Origin: an uncultured Tenacibaculum sp. | GTDB lineage: Bacteria; Bacteroidota; Bacteroidia; Flavobacteriales; Flavobacteriaceae | Direction: 5' to 3' | Length of the DNA stretch: 64,000 nt | Assembly: GCA_947492185.1 (NCBI GenBank) | Contig: CANLMR010000005.1 | Span: forward strand, 1 to 64,000 | Shown: piece by piece, positions 36,847-47,686 of the stretch | Layout of the letters: each line of letters starts with the position of its first letter | How positions within the stretch are numbered: position 1 is the first letter of the stretch | Notes under the pieces: generated by a model | Told to the model about the DNA's origin: nothing | Database searches by the model: none | What the model saw: the letters and a program-made list of their open reading frames with translations, nothing else | Translations under genes and position numbers: made by a program

Positions 36847-37617
36847 ATGTCTTACGGAATTTGTAATTTAAGTATTGTTCCTTTACGTCTAGAAGCTAAT
36901 GATGCATCTGAAATGGTAAGCCAAGTGATTTTTGGTGAACATTTTGAAGTAGTTGAAAAAACCAAAAAATGGAGTAAAATAAAACTCGCTTTTGATGGTT
37001 ATGAAGGTTATATTGACAATAAACAATATGAAGAGATTTCTAAAAGCTTATTTAATAAACTAGAAAATGAAGAGAAAAAATATTCTGGAGAACTAATTGA
37101 CTTTATTACTGATTCTGAAAATAACTTAACCACAATTCCTATTGGTGCTAGATTACCTTTTTTCAAAGAAAAATCATTTAATATAAATGACACTAAATTC
37201 AATTATGAAGGTAAAATTTCTGGAAAAAAACTAAATAAGAATGCAATTGTAGAAACCGCTTATTTATTCCTAAATTCACCTTATTTATGGGGAGGTAAAA
37301 CTCCTTTTGGGATAGACTGTTCAGGCTTTACTCAAACTGTTTATAAATTATGTGGTTATAATTTATTAAGAGATGCCAAAGAACAAGCTACTCAAGGAGA
37401 AGTATTAAGTTTTATAGAAGAGTGTGAACCAGGTGATTTAGCTTTTTTTGATAACGAGGAGGGTGTTATCACACATGTTGGAATCATAATGAACGATTAT
37501 AATATTATCCATGCACATGGTAAAGTAAGAATTGACAAACTTGACCATAGTGGTATTTATAATGTTGACAGACAACAACACAGTCACAAACTAAGAGTAA
37601 TAAAAAAGATGATATAA
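36847..37617 (+). CDS. NlpC/P60 family C40 cell-wall peptidase
   Basis: A 256-residue protein. N-terminal SH3-like domains (about 5-110) precede an NlpC/P60 domain (about 130-256) with Cys158 in PFGIDCSGF, His210 in ITHVGIIM and His222 in IIHAHG as the catalytic triad. The family cleaves D-gamma-glutamyl bonds in murein peptides. No signal peptide is visible at the chosen start, so it may act on imported muropeptides in the cytosol, as for recycling enzymes. It lies 31 bases after the thiolase gene and may share its transcript. Confidence 0.87.
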   Translation: MSYGICNLSIVPLRLEANDASEMVSQVIFGEHFEVVEKTKKWSKIKLAFDGYEGYIDNKQYEEISKSLFNKLENEEKKYSGELIDFITDSENNLTTIPIGARLPFFKEKSFNINDTKFNYEGKISGKKLNKNAIVETAYLFLNSPYLWGGKTPFGIDCSGFTQTVYKLCGYNLLRDAKEQATQGEVLSFIEECEPGDLAFFDNEEGVITHVGIIMNDYNIIHAHGKVRIDKLDHSGIYNVDRQQHSHKLRVIKKMI

Positions 37618-37650
37618 AAAAAGAGAAGCTTTTCTGCTTCTCTTTTTTTT
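37616..37650. terminator. Bidirectional terminator between NlpC/P60 and TPR genes
   Basis: The stem AAGAGAAGC (37621-37629) pairs with GCTTCTCTT (37636-37644) and has A-runs before and T-runs after, so it can end both convergent transcripts. Confidence 0.9.
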
Positions 37651-37674
37651 ATATGTTATTATTTAGAAATATTA

Positions 37675-38919
37675 TTATCTCATTGATTTATATAAATCTC
37701 TAAACTCTTTAGCTTTTCCCTCCATTTCTAGAACTTCATAAATACTCATTAACGATTTAACAGTATCTACACTTCTGTTTAAGCTATCAGCTTTTTCTAA
37801 ATATGGTAAAGCTTCTTTATACACTTCTTTTTGTTTAAGTGCTAATTCATCGTACTTTTTGAAGTTAGACAAGTTCTTATTCATCTCTTCAACAATTGCT
37901 TTCTCCTTATCTAAAATTACAACTGACAAATTCATGTAAGCATCTGAATAATCAGGCTTAATTTCAATTGCTTTCTTGTAATATTTTTCAGCTTCTGCAG
38001 TTCTTCCTTGATTAAAGTTAACAACTCCTAAATTATAGTATAAAGTTGGATTATTAGGATCTAAAGCTACAGCTTCATTCATTAACTCTCCAAATTTATC
38101 CATTTTTCCTAACTCAATATATAATTGTGCTTCGTTTAAAAGAAGGTTTAAATCATCTGGATTAGCTTTTCTTGCTTTAGAAATTGCTACGATAGCTTCA
38201 TCTGTTTTTCCTTGCTCTTTTAAAATTAAACCGAAGTTTTTAATAATTGCAGCAGATCTACCTTCTGTAGTTTTTTGAGTAGGATTAGAATATTTACCAG
38301 ATTTAACCATTAAATCTCTCTGAGCTTTACTTCCTAAGTTTTCTTCTTTCCCAGTAGATTTATTTATTGCAAAATATTGCGTCTCTTTTCCTGTATATCC
38401 AATAGCTATTAACTCTTTATAATAGTCAATTGCTTTATCATAATCTTTGGCCTGAGTTGCACTAACAGCTGCATTGTAAGCAAAAGCAGTATCTCTTGGA
38501 CTTAATTTATACGTTAAATAAAAATATTTTGAAGCTTCTTTGAAATTCTTCTCTTTATTATATAAATTAATTGCTCTTTCAGAAACAGATTGAATTAACT
38601 TATCTAATCTAGGTCTAGCCTCAGCTGTGTAGCGCTCTTTACCTATTTTCTTTTCAAAATCAAATAATTGATTAAAAGAATTTGCTGCTTTTTGATATTC
38701 TTTTTTACCTGCGTATGCCTGACCTTTTAAAAAGTAATATTTAGCTTTATACTTATCATCAGCACTTTCAATTGACTCATCAAGTGAATTTACAATTGTT
38801 AAAGCTCCAGTAAAGTCGTTATTTTTAAGTGCCTTTTCAGTAGATTTAAGCTCTTTCTTTTGAGCAAAAGATCCTAATGTTAGTAAACCTAAAGAAATTG
38901 CTAAAACTTGTTTTCTCAT
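37675..38919 (-). CDS. Exported TPR protein
   Basis: A 414-residue protein with a signal peptide (residues 1-19, ending GSFAQ) and repeated tetratricopeptide units through most of its length. The clearest are DKAIDYYKELIAIGYTG, DEAIVAISKARKANPDD and AEKYYKKAIEIKPDYSDAYMN. TPR arrays mediate protein contacts, and in this group exported ones often belong to envelope or gliding complexes. The partner is unknown. It lies directly downstream of gyrA with a 32-base gap. Confidence 0.85.
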   Translation of the reverse strand: MRKQVLAISLGLLTLGSFAQKKELKSTEKALKNNDFTGALTIVNSLDESIESADDKYKAKYYFLKGQAYAGKKEYQKAANSFNQLFDFEKKIGKERYTAEARPRLDKLIQSVSERAINLYNKEKNFKEASKYFYLTYKLSPRDTAFAYNAAVSATQAKDYDKAIDYYKELIAIGYTGKETQYFAINKSTGKEENLGSKAQRDLMVKSGKYSNPTQKTTEGRSAAIIKNFGLILKEQGKTDEAIVAISKARKANPDDLNLLLNEAQLYIELGKMDKFGELMNEAVALDPNNPTLYYNLGVVNFNQGRTAEAEKYYKKAIEIKPDYSDAYMNLSVVILDKEKAIVEEMNKNLSNFKKYDELALKQKEVYKEALPYLEKADSLNRSVDTVKSLMSIYEVLEMEGKAKEFRDLYKSMR

Positions 38920-38951
38920 CTTGTTATTATTAGTTATTTTATAATGTATTC

Positions 38952-41438
38952 TTAATTTACACTAGTTTCATTTTCAATTTCCGTGCCATTTTCTTCATCC
39001 TCCTCATGCATAACCTTAGCAACTGCTGCTATACTATCATTATTTTTAATATTGATTAGCTTCACACCTTGAGTTGCTCTTCCCATGACTCTTAAGTCTT
39101 CAACAGCCATCCTAATAGTAATTCCTGATTTATTTATAATCATTAAATCATTAGAATCATCTACATTTTTTATAGCCACCAAATTACCTGTTTTTTCTGA
39201 AATATTCAATGTTTTAACACCTTTTCCTCCACGATTAGTAATTCTGTAATCCCCTAACTTAGATCGTTTACCATATCCTTTTTCAGATACAACTAAAATA
39301 TTACTTTCCATATCATTAACAGAAACCATACCTATTACCTCATCATTTTCATTCTGTAAAGTAATACCTCTTACTCCAGAAGCAGTTCTTCCCATAGGCC
39401 TTGTCTTCTCCTCTTCGAAACGAATTGACTTACCTGATTTTAAGGCTAACATCACCTGACTATCTCCTGTAGTTAATTTTGCCTCTAAAAGCTCATCACC
39501 ATCTTTAATGGTTATAGCATTAATACCATTAGCCCTTGGTCTTGAATATTGCTCTAAAGGTGTTTTCTTTACTTTACCTTTCTTAGTAGCCATAATTACA
39601 TAATGATTATTGATATATTCTTCATCTTTTAAATCATCAGTAACTAAAAATGCTTTTACTTTATCATCTTGCTCTATATTGATAAGATTTTGAATTGCTC
39701 TACCTTTTGTATTCTTTCCTCCTTCTGGAATTTCAAATACTCTCATCCAAAATACTTTTCCTTTTTGAGTAAAGAACAACATATGTTGGTGATTTGTTCC
39801 AACGAATAAATGCTCTAAGAAATCTTCATTACGAGTTGTCACTCCTTTTTGACCTCTTCCACCTCTATTCTGAACTTTATACTCATCTAAGTTTGTTCTT
39901 TTCACATATCCCGCATGAGAAATTGTAACAACAACCTTAGTATTAGGTATCATATCTTCAATTCGCATATCACCACCTGCATACTCAATTACAGAACGAC
40001 GCTCGTCTCCATATTTATCACGGATTAGAGTTAATTCGTCTTTTATAATTTGGTATCTTCTAGGTTCGTTTGATAAAATATCTTTAAGATCTGCTATTGT
40101 CTTAACAATTTCTTCGTACTCAGCTCTTAATTTATCTTGTTCTAGTCCCGTAAGTTGACGAAGACGCATTTCAACTATAGCTTTAGCTTGTATCTCAGTT
40201 AATTCAAAACGTTTTATCAAGCTCTCTCTTGCTTCATCAGCATTAGAAGAAGCTCTAATAAGAGCTATAACTTCATCTATATTATCAGAAGCTATAATAA
40301 GCCCTTCAAGAATATGTGCTCTAGCTTCAGCTTTCTTTAATTCAAATTCAGTTCTCCTAACTACAACTTCATGCCTATGCTCAACAAAATATTGAATTAA
40401 TTGCTTTAAATTTAATTGCTGAGGACGACCTTTTACAAGTGCAATATTATTTACACTAAAGGAAGTTTGTAATTGTGTATACTTAAAAAGCTTATTTAAA
40501 ACGATATTAGGAATAGCATCTCGCTTTAAAACATAAACAATACGCATTCCTTTTCTATCAGACTCATCACGAATACTTGCTATACCTTCTAGTTTCTTAT
40601 CATTAACTAAATCAGCAGTTTTTTTAATCATTTCTGCTTTATTAACCTGATAAGGAATTTCAGTTACGATAATACATTCACGACCTTTTACTTCCTCAAT
40701 AGTAGCTTTTGCACGCATAACTATACGTCCTCTACCTGTATGGAAAGCATCTCTTACCCCATCATAACCATAAATAATTCCTCCAGTTGGAAAATCAGGA
40801 GCCTTGATGTGTTGCATTAATTCATCAATCTCTATTTCTCTATTATCTATGTATGCCATAGTTCCATTAATCACCTCTGTAAGGTTATGCGGAGCCATAT
40901 TTGTAGCCATACCCACAGCAATACCTGAAGCTCCATTTACCAATAGGTTCGGAATTCTTGTAGGTAATACTGTTGGTTCTTGTAAAGTATCATCAAAGTT
41001 TAACTTGTGATCAACTGTATCTTTTTCTATATCTGAAAGCATTTCTTCAGATATTTTTTGCATTCTTACCTCAGTATAACGCATAGCTGCAGGGCTATCT
41101 CCATCAACAGAACCAAAGTTTCCTTGCCCATCAACCATCATGTAACGCATACTCCAGTTTTGTGCCATACGCACCATAGAATCGTAAACTGAAGTATCTC
41201 CATGTGGATGATACTTACCTAAAACTTCACCAACTACTCTCGCAGATTTTTTATAAGCTCCCGTAGCCTTTATTCCTAATTCGTGCATACCATACAAAAC
41301 CCTTCTGTGCACTGGTTTTAAACCATCTCTTACATCTGGTAATGCTCTAGAAACAATTACTGACATTGAATAATCAATGTAAGCAGATTTCATTTGTTCC
41401 TCAATATTAATTGGAATTAACTTTTCCCCGTCTGCCAT
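38952..41438 (-). CDS. gyrA: DNA gyrase subunit A
   Basis: An 828-residue type IIA topoisomerase A subunit. The winged-helix/tower region has [21 protein letters not shown], the quinolone-resistance region [13 protein letters not shown], the catalytic tyrosine in AAMRYTE and the gyrase-specific GyrA box [11 protein letters not shown], which separates it from ParC. The C-terminal beta-pinwheel repeats follow (about 500-810), with an acidic tail [13 protein letters not shown]. Thr occupies the position of Escherichia coli Ser83, while Asp87 is kept. Confidence 0.95.
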   Translation of the reverse strand: MADGEKLIPINIEEQMKSAYIDYSMSVIVSRALPDVRDGLKPVHRRVLYGMHELGIKATGAYKKSARVVGEVLGKYHPHGDTSVYDSMVRMAQNWSMRYMMVDGQGNFGSVDGDSPAAMRYTEVRMQKISEEMLSDIEKDTVDHKLNFDDTLQEPTVLPTRIPNLLVNGASGIAVGMATNMAPHNLTEVINGTMAYIDNREIEIDELMQHIKAPDFPTGGIIYGYDGVRDAFHTGRGRIVMRAKATIEEVKGRECIIVTEIPYQVNKAEMIKKTADLVNDKKLEGIASIRDESDRKGMRIVYVLKRDAIPNIVLNKLFKYTQLQTSFSVNNIALVKGRPQQLNLKQLIQYFVEHRHEVVVRRTEFELKKAEARAHILEGLIIASDNIDEVIALIRASSNADEARESLIKRFELTEIQAKAIVEMRLRQLTGLEQDKLRAEYEEIVKTIADLKDILSNEPRRYQIIKDELTLIRDKYGDERRSVIEYAGGDMRIEDMIPNTKVVVTISHAGYVKRTNLDEYKVQNRGGRGQKGVTTRNEDFLEHLFVGTNHQHMLFFTQKGKVFWMRVFEIPEGGKNTKGRAIQNLINIEQDDKVKAFLVTDDLKDEEYINNHYVIMATKKGKVKKTPLEQYSRPRANGINAITIKDGDELLEAKLTTGDSQVMLALKSGKSIRFEEEKTRPMGRTASGVRGITLQNENDEVIGMVSVNDMESNILVVSEKGYGKRSKLGDYRITNRGGKGVKTLNISEKTGNLVAIKNVDDSNDLMIINKSGITIRMAVEDLRVMGRATQGVKLINIKNNDSIAAVAKVMHEEDEENGTEIENETSVN

Positions 41439-41740
41439 ATATCTCTATTTAAATCATTAATACTCATTTCGTTAAAAAAGTGAATTTTAACCTCCTAAAA
41501 TTCACTTCTTTTAAATACAAAAATGTATTTATTTTTACAAACAGTGCAAGATATGATTTTAACAGTGATTTTCCCAATATTTACCTTCTCATTTTCACTT
41601 TATTTATTAACAAATTTGTAAGGTTTTTCAACATCAAACAACTCATACATGAAACTGTCTTTTTGTCGTGTTGTTTTACTGGCATCGTTTTTGTATTTTT
41701 CAATAAAATTCTTATTAACTTTACAACAAAGAAATTATTT

Positions 41741-44305
41741 ATGGACGAAAATTTTTCACCTGGAGTTAGAGATGTAATTACGTTTAGCAAAGAAGAAGCT
41801 TTAAGATTAGGCCATGACTTCATTGGAACTGAACATCTTTTACTAGGATTAATAAGAAAAGGAGACGGAAAAGCAATAGAAATTTTAACCACTTTTGATA
41901 TAGATTTAGATTTAGTTAGAAATAAACTAGAGAAATTAAATCCTACTTCTTCTTTATTAGATGTTAATCAAAAGAAGAATTTACATTTAACTCGCCAAGC
42001 TGAGAAAGCAATAAAAACAACTTTCTTAGAGGCTAAGTTATATCAGAGTGATGCAATAGATACCGCTCATTTATTATTATGTATTTTAAGAAACGAAAAT
42101 GATCCAACAACTAAACTTTTGCAAAAGTATGATGTTGATTACGATCAAGCTAAAGCCTTATATAAAGAATTGAATATTGAAGACGGAAGTCTACCGATAA
42201 ACCCGGTAGCAGAAACTCCTGATGATGAATTCTCTGAAGAAAAATCAGGACCATACGGACAACAACAATCTTCTCAAAGAAGTAAAGCCAATAAAAAATC
42301 TAAAACTCCAGTTTTAGATAATTTCGGTAGAGATTTAACTTCTTTAGCAGAAAACGATAAGCTAGACCCTGTAGTTGGTCGTTTAAAAGAAATAGAGCGT
42401 GTTTCTCAAATCTTAAGTCGTAGAAAGAAAAATAACCCAATGCTAATTGGTGAACCTGGTGTAGGTAAATCAGCAATAGCAGAAGGATTAGCTTTACGAA
42501 TAGTTAATAGAAAAGTTTCACGAATTCTATTTGACAAACGAATCATCTCTCTTGATTTAGCAAGTTTAGTTGCTGGAACCAAATACAGAGGACAATTCGA
42601 AGAGCGCATGAAAGCGTTAATGAACGAACTTGAAAAAAATGATGACATTATCCTTTTCATTGATGAAATCCATACCATTGTTGGTGCAGGTGGAGCAACA
42701 GGTTCATTAGACGCTTCTAATATGTTAAAACCTGCTTTAGCCCGTGGGGAGATTCAATGTATAGGAGCAACAACTTTAGACGAATATAGAACCAATATTG
42801 AAAAAGATGGTGCTTTAGAACGTCGTTTTCAAAAAGTTATGGTTGACCCAACTACTGTTGAAGAAACTGTACAAATTTTGCATAATATAAAAGGCAAGTA
42901 TGAAGCACATCATAATGTAGAATTTACCGATGAAGCTATTGAAGCTTGTGTTAAATTAACAAATAGGTATATGACAGATCGTTTCCTTCCAGATAAGGCT
43001 ATTGATGCCTTAGATGAAGCAGGATCTCGAATTCATATCACCAACATTGTAGTTCCTCAACAAATTTTAGAATTAGAATCTAAACTTGAAGAAATTAGAG
43101 AACGTAAAACTAAAGCTGTAAGTGGACAGAAATACGAAGAAGCTGCTAAATTACGTGATGATGAAAAAAATATTGAAGCTGCATTAGATTCCGCACAAAA
43201 TCAATGGGAAGAAGATTCTAAACTTCATAGAGAAACGGTAACTGAAGATAATGTTGCTGAAGTAGTTTCTATGATGACCGGAATTCCTGTAAATAGAGTT
43301 GCCGAAGCTGAAAGTAATAGATTAGCAGACTTACCTAGTTTAATTGAAGGAAAAGTAATTGGTCAAAGTGAAGCAGTTACCAAAGTTGTGAAGGCTATTC
43401 AACGAAATAGAGTTGGTTTAAAAGATCCAAACAAGCCTATTGGATCATTCATCTTTTTAGGATCTACTGGAGTTGGTAAAACACAATTAGCAAAAGTTTT
43501 AGCACGAGAATTATTTGATTCTGACGAATCTTTAATTCGAATTGACATGAGTGAATACATGGAAAAGTTTGCTATTTCTAGGTTAATTGGTGCTCCTCCA
43601 GGATATGTTGGTTATGAAGAAGGTGGGCAATTAACGGAGAAAGTTCGTCGTAAACCTTATTCTGTTGTTCTTTTGGATGAGATTGAAAAAGCACATCCAG
43701 ATGTTTTCAATATGCTACTACAAATCTTAGATGATGGTCATGTAACAGATAGCTTGGGAAGAAAAATCGACTTCAGAAATACTGTTATTATTATGACTTC
43801 AAATATTGGAGTTCGTAAACTAAAAGATTTTGGTGGTGGAGTTGGTTTTGGAACCCAAGCAAAAAAAGAACAAGAAGATACTCATGCAAGAGGAATAATA
43901 GAAAGTGCTTTAAAGAAATCTTTCGCTCCTGAGTTCTTAAATCGTATTGATGATGTAATTATTTTCAACTCTCTTGAACGTGAAGATATTCATAAAATCA
44001 TTGATATTGAACTAAAAAAATTATTAGATCGTATTTCAGATTTAGGTTACCATTTAAACCTATCTGAAGAAGCAAAAGATTATATTGCTGATAAAGGTTT
44101 TGACAAACAATACGGAGCTAGACCTTTAAAACGAGCTATTCAGAAATACATTGAAGATGCCTTAGCTGAAGAAATAGTTAATGCAAAGCTAAATGAAGGG
44201 GATTCGATTTTTATGAATTTAGATAATAAAACTAAAAAACTAACCATAAAAATTGAAAAAGGAGAAAAACCTAAAGAAACAAGAACAGAAATAGACGAAG
44301 AATAG
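41741..44305 (+). CDS. clpC: ATP-dependent Clp protease ATP-binding subunit ClpC
   Basis: An 854-residue Hsp100 unfoldase that feeds substrates to ClpP. It has an N-terminal double Clp_N repeat (DFIGTEHLLLGLI, DAIDTAHLLLCIL) and AAA-1 with Walker A GEPGVGKSA and Walker B ILFIDEIHT. A UVR-like coiled middle domain (QKYEEAAKLRDDEK) marks ClpC rather than ClpB. AAA-2 has GSTGVGKTQ and VVLLDEIEKAHPDVF. An in-frame extension from 41480 is rejected because the conserved family N-terminus MDENFSPGVRDVI begins at 41741. A terminator follows. Confidence 0.95.
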   Translation: MDENFSPGVRDVITFSKEEALRLGHDFIGTEHLLLGLIRKGDGKAIEILTTFDIDLDLVRNKLEKLNPTSSLLDVNQKKNLHLTRQAEKAIKTTFLEAKLYQSDAIDTAHLLLCILRNENDPTTKLLQKYDVDYDQAKALYKELNIEDGSLPINPVAETPDDEFSEEKSGPYGQQQSSQRSKANKKSKTPVLDNFGRDLTSLAENDKLDPVVGRLKEIERVSQILSRRKKNNPMLIGEPGVGKSAIAEGLALRIVNRKVSRILFDKRIISLDLASLVAGTKYRGQFEERMKALMNELEKNDDIILFIDEIHTIVGAGGATGSLDASNMLKPALARGEIQCIGATTLDEYRTNIEKDGALERRFQKVMVDPTTVEETVQILHNIKGKYEAHHNVEFTDEAIEACVKLTNRYMTDRFLPDKAIDALDEAGSRIHITNIVVPQQILELESKLEEIRERKTKAVSGQKYEEAAKLRDDEKNIEAALDSAQNQWEEDSKLHRETVTEDNVAEVVSMMTGIPVNRVAEAESNRLADLPSLIEGKVIGQSEAVTKVVKAIQRNRVGLKDPNKPIGSFIFLGSTGVGKTQLAKVLARELFDSDESLIRIDMSEYMEKFAISRLIGAPPGYVGYEEGGQLTEKVRRKPYSVVLLDEIEKAHPDVFNMLLQILDDGHVTDSLGRKIDFRNTVIIMTSNIGVRKLKDFGGGVGFGTQAKKEQEDTHARGIIESALKKSFAPEFLNRIDDVIIFNSLEREDIHKIIDIELKKLLDRISDLGYHLNLSEEAKDYIADKGFDKQYGARPLKRAIQKYIEDALAEEIVNAKLNEGDSIFMNLDNKTKKLTIKIEKGEKPKETRTEIDEE

Positions 44306-44312
44306 TTTCTAA

Positions 44313-44338
44313 AGCCGAGTATTTAACTCGGTTTTTTT
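44313..44338 (+). terminator. Terminator after clpC
   Basis: The stem GCCGAG / CTCGGT with a seven-base loop is followed by TTTTTTT, eight bases after the clpC stop. Confidence 0.85.
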
Positions 44339-44400
44339 ATTTTTTTTTTGCTTTCAAAAAATTCAAATAATATTTAAGGTTATTTTATAGCTTTGCTGCA

Positions 44401-46053
44401 ATGAAAGCAATTAAAAATTCTAAATACTTTTTTTTATTCTTCGGGGCATTATTGTTTATAGTAAATATTATTCAAGGTTACTTTACCGAATTACTATCAG
44501 ATGAAGCTTATTACTGGACTTATAGCAATGAATTAAATTGGGGATACTTTGATCATCCTCCTATGGTTGCTATATGGATTAGCATTTCAAAGTTTTTTAT
44601 CTCTTCTGGAGAACTTAGTGTCCGATTTTTCTCGGCAATTACATTATCTATTACATTTTATATAGTATGGTTATTAATCCAAAACCCTGTAAAAAAAGAT
44701 TACAAATGGCTTTTTGTTTTATTAGCATTAACAACTTCTCTATTTAATGTATATGGATTTATAACTGTTCCTGATACTCCTTTAATGTTATTTATTGCTT
44801 TATTTTTATATGGCTATCAAAAATATTTAATAGAAAAATCTACTTTAAGTTATTTAATTATTGCCGTATCTATGGCTTGTATGATGTATAGTAAATACCA
44901 ATCAGTGCTTGTTATTAGTTTTGTTTTATTATCAAATTTAAAAGTTTTAAAAGACGGAAAAATTTGGCTAACTACTTTACTAACTATAGCTCTATTTTCA
45001 CCACATTTACTTTGGCAATTTGAAAATGAGTTTCCTTCATTTAAATACCACTTATTTGAACGTAAAGAAAATACTGTATATAGATTTAGAGACACCTATA
45101 TGCATTTTATAAATACCATTGTTATCATAGGCTTTACTTTCCCTATTATATACAAAGCATTTTTCAAAAACATTAAGAATAAAGATTTATTTCAAAAGGC
45201 TTTAAATTTTATTGTTATTGGTTTTATTACATTTTTCCTTATTAGCACTATCAAAACTCATGCTCAAGCACAATGGATTGTTCCAATATCAATTCCGTTA
45301 ATTATCATCCCTTTTAATTATTTAATTGAGCATAAAAAAGATTTAAAGACATTTAAAATACTTGCCATAATCACACTTATCGCAACTACATATCTAAGAT
45401 TTGCAATGGCTAATGATGAATTAATCTTCAAGCAATTTGATATGCATGGCAACAAAAAATGGACAGTTGCATTAAAAGAAAAACTCAATAATAAAACTCC
45501 ACTATTTTATAACTCATATCAAAACACTTCTTTATATTGGTTTTATACAGGCGAAAGACCTTATCAAATGAATTCATGGGATAGTCGTAAGAACCAATAC
45601 GATCTTTATAAATTTAATAAAGAATTTAACATTAACAATCCTGCTTTAATAGGAGTAAACAAAAGAACATTTCCAAACGACTCTCTTCCCAAAAAAAATA
45701 ATGGATATATATATTATAAAAATATTCAAGGAGATTATATTAAAAACAGTCAACTTAATATTGAATTTTCAGATAATTTATCATTAAAACAAAACGGTAA
45801 AAATAATTTTTCGGTTGAAATTCAAAAAGAAGACATTGAATTAATACAAACCCTTCAACTTGCAATTGTTTTAAGAGCAGGAAGAGATAAAAGGGTTTTT
45901 CCAGCAAAATTAATTGACACTAAAATTGAGTTCTTGTTACCAGATTTTGAAAACAAATTTAAACCAACTAAAATTCAACTTGTAGGAACCTCCAATTCTG
46001 ATTTAAATTTCATACGCTTAAGTACTATAAAAAACACTTCCCTAAATGATTAA
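44401..46053 (+). CDS. GT39-family membrane glycosyltransferase (ArnT/PMT-like), first of pair
   Basis: A 550-residue inner-membrane protein with about 11 hydrophobic helices in the first 350 residues. The periplasmic acidic motif is SDEAYYWTYSNEL, followed by WGYFDHPPMVA, typical of glycosyltransferase family 39 relatives of ArnT and protein mannosyltransferases. A soluble C-terminal part follows. It would move a sugar from a polyprenyl-phosphate donor to lipid A, protein or glycan. The box TAGCTTTG ends five bases before the ATG. It overlaps the next gene by eight bases. Confidence 0.82.
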   Translation: MKAIKNSKYFFLFFGALLFIVNIIQGYFTELLSDEAYYWTYSNELNWGYFDHPPMVAIWISISKFFISSGELSVRFFSAITLSITFYIVWLLIQNPVKKDYKWLFVLLALTTSLFNVYGFITVPDTPLMLFIALFLYGYQKYLIEKSTLSYLIIAVSMACMMYSKYQSVLVISFVLLSNLKVLKDGKIWLTTLLTIALFSPHLLWQFENEFPSFKYHLFERKENTVYRFRDTYMHFINTIVIIGFTFPIIYKAFFKNIKNKDLFQKALNFIVIGFITFFLISTIKTHAQAQWIVPISIPLIIIPFNYLIEHKKDLKTFKILAIITLIATTYLRFAMANDELIFKQFDMHGNKKWTVALKEKLNNKTPLFYNSYQNTSLYWFYTGERPYQMNSWDSRKNQYDLYKFNKEFNINNPALIGVNKRTFPNDSLPKKNNGYIYYKNIQGDYIKNSQLNIEFSDNLSLKQNGKNNFSVEIQKEDIELIQTLQLAIVLRAGRDKRVFPAKLIDTKIEFLLPDFENKFKPTKIQLVGTSNSDLNFIRLSTIKNTSLND

Positions 46054-47686
46054 AAACAAAACTTTATTAATTATTAGTTTACTAATAATCGGAGTTACTA
46101 TTCTTGGATTTCCATTAGACATGATGCCTCCAGACGCAGCTCTATATGGATCTATAGCTAAAGCCATGCATTTAAATAATGACTTTGTTAATTTATTTTC
46201 GTTAGGAAAAGATTGGCTAGATAAACCTCACCTCCCTTTTTGGCTAACCGCAATATCATTTAAAATTTTTGGTGTTTCAAATTTTGCTTACAAACTACCT
46301 GGAGTTCTTATTTTTTTCTTTGGAGTTTGGGTTACTTACAAATTCACAAAAGAAAACTATGACAAAGAAACTGCAATCATTGCCGCTTTAATTTTAGCCA
46401 CTTCATTACATAGTGTAATTTCTAATTTTGACGTACGTGCTGAACCATATCTTACTGGTTTTATAATTGCTAGTCTATATTGGTTTTATAAATACATTAA
46501 AAATAAAAAATGGAGTGATTTAATTATAGCCAATTTATTTTGCAGTTTTGCTATAATGACTAAAGGTGTTTTTGCTATAATACCAATTGTTGCTGCTTTA
46601 GGAGGACATTTTATTATTAAAAAACAATGGAAAGAAATTCTAAACCCAATGTGGGTTGTTGCCCTAGTATTTATTATACTTTTTATTCTTCCTGAAATTC
46701 ACGCTCTATACTTACAATTCGATATACATCCTGAAAAAATGGTTTTTGGTAAAACCAACGTTTCTGGAATAAAATTTTTTCTCTGGGATAGTCAATTCGG
46801 AAGATTTTTCAACACTGGTCCTATAAAAGGACATGGTGATGTTTTCTTTTTCATTCACACTATTTTATGGGCATTTTTACCATGGTCTATCTTATTTTAT
46901 ATTGCTACTTTTTTCAAAATAAAACGAAATATTAAAGAGGTAAATAAAGAAGAGGAATACTACACTATATTCGGAGCACTAGCTACTATTTTAGTATTCT
47001 CTTTAAGTAAATTTCAATTAGCACATTATACCAATATTGTGTTTCCTTTTATGGCAATTATTACTGCCGATTTTATTGTAAAATTAAAAAGCGAATACCA
47101 TAAACTTCAAAAAACTTACAGAATCACGCAATGGATCTTAATCGGCATTTCCTTATTTGCAATTATAGCTTTAAGCGTACTAATGAATCCAGACATCAAC
47201 CTTTGGATATTTCCAATAATCATCTTGTGTTTGTTAGCTGTTACAATAGTTAAAAGGAATAATTACAACAAAACAAAAAGGGTATTTTACTATTCTTTGA
47301 TTTCATTTTGTTTTTTATATAGCTTTATGCTAACTCACTTTTACCCTACACTATTTAAGTATCAAGGTGGTGTTCATGCTGCACGATATGTAAATGAGAA
47401 TAACTTTGACAATATAAACGTACTCAATACCAATCATAATTTTGGATTTGAATTTTATTGTAACAAACCTATCAATAGAGTAAATAGTGAAGACATAACT
47501 AAAATGAGTAATCAAGTCTTTTTCTTAAATGACAAAGATGTAACCCTCTTATCAGAAAAGAACATTAGGTTTAGCATTATAAAAGAATTTGATTACTACA
47601 GAATAACCAAACTAAAAGGGAGTTTCTTGAATAAAAATTCAAGAGAAAACACTTTAGGCAAAAAATATGTTGTTAAACTAAACTAA
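46046..47686 (+). CDS. GT39-family membrane glycosyltransferase (ArnT-like), second of pair
   Basis: A 546-residue multi-helix inner-membrane protein with the acidic loop MMPPDAALYGSIAKAM and KDWLDKPHLPFWLTAI, the ArnT-like pattern. It overlaps the preceding GT39 gene by eight bases but is only distantly similar to it, so the two probably use different donors or acceptors. Its end overlaps the convergent PAP2 gene by nine bases, with no terminator between. A PAP2 phosphatase next door suits a polyprenyl-phosphate pathway. That link is an inference. Confidence 0.82.
   Translation: MIKNKTLLIISLLIIGVTILGFPLDMMPPDAALYGSIAKAMHLNNDFVNLFSLGKDWLDKPHLPFWLTAISFKIFGVSNFAYKLPGVLIFFFGVWVTYKFTKENYDKETAIIAALILATSLHSVISNFDVRAEPYLTGFIIASLYWFYKYIKNKKWSDLIIANLFCSFAIMTKGVFAIIPIVAALGGHFIIKKQWKEILNPMWVVALVFIILFILPEIHALYLQFDIHPEKMVFGKTNVSGIKFFLWDSQFGRFFNTGPIKGHGDVFFFIHTILWAFLPWSILFYIATFFKIKRNIKEVNKEEEYYTIFGALATILVFSLSKFQLAHYTNIVFPFMAIITADFIVKLKSEYHKLQKTYRITQWILIGISLFAIIALSVLMNPDINLWIFPIIILCLLAVTIVKRNNYNKTKRVFYYSLISFCFLYSFMLTHFYPTLFKYQGGVHAARYVNENNFDNINVLNTNHNFGFEFYCNKPINRVNSEDITKMSNQVFFLNDKDVTLLSEKNIRFSIIKEFDYYRITKLKGSFLNKNSRENTLGKKYVVKLN

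Noticed and set aside
38952..41438. Quinolone-resistance mutation in GyrA (Thr at the Ser83 position)
   Set aside because: Thr keeps the hydroxyl that bridges the drug and is a natural variant in many bacteria. Asp87 is unchanged, so no resistance is claimed.
41480..41740. In-frame 87-residue N-terminal extension of ClpC
   Set aside because: The extension is low-complexity, AT-driven and unlike any ClpC N-terminus. The family start MDENFSPG occurs at 41741.
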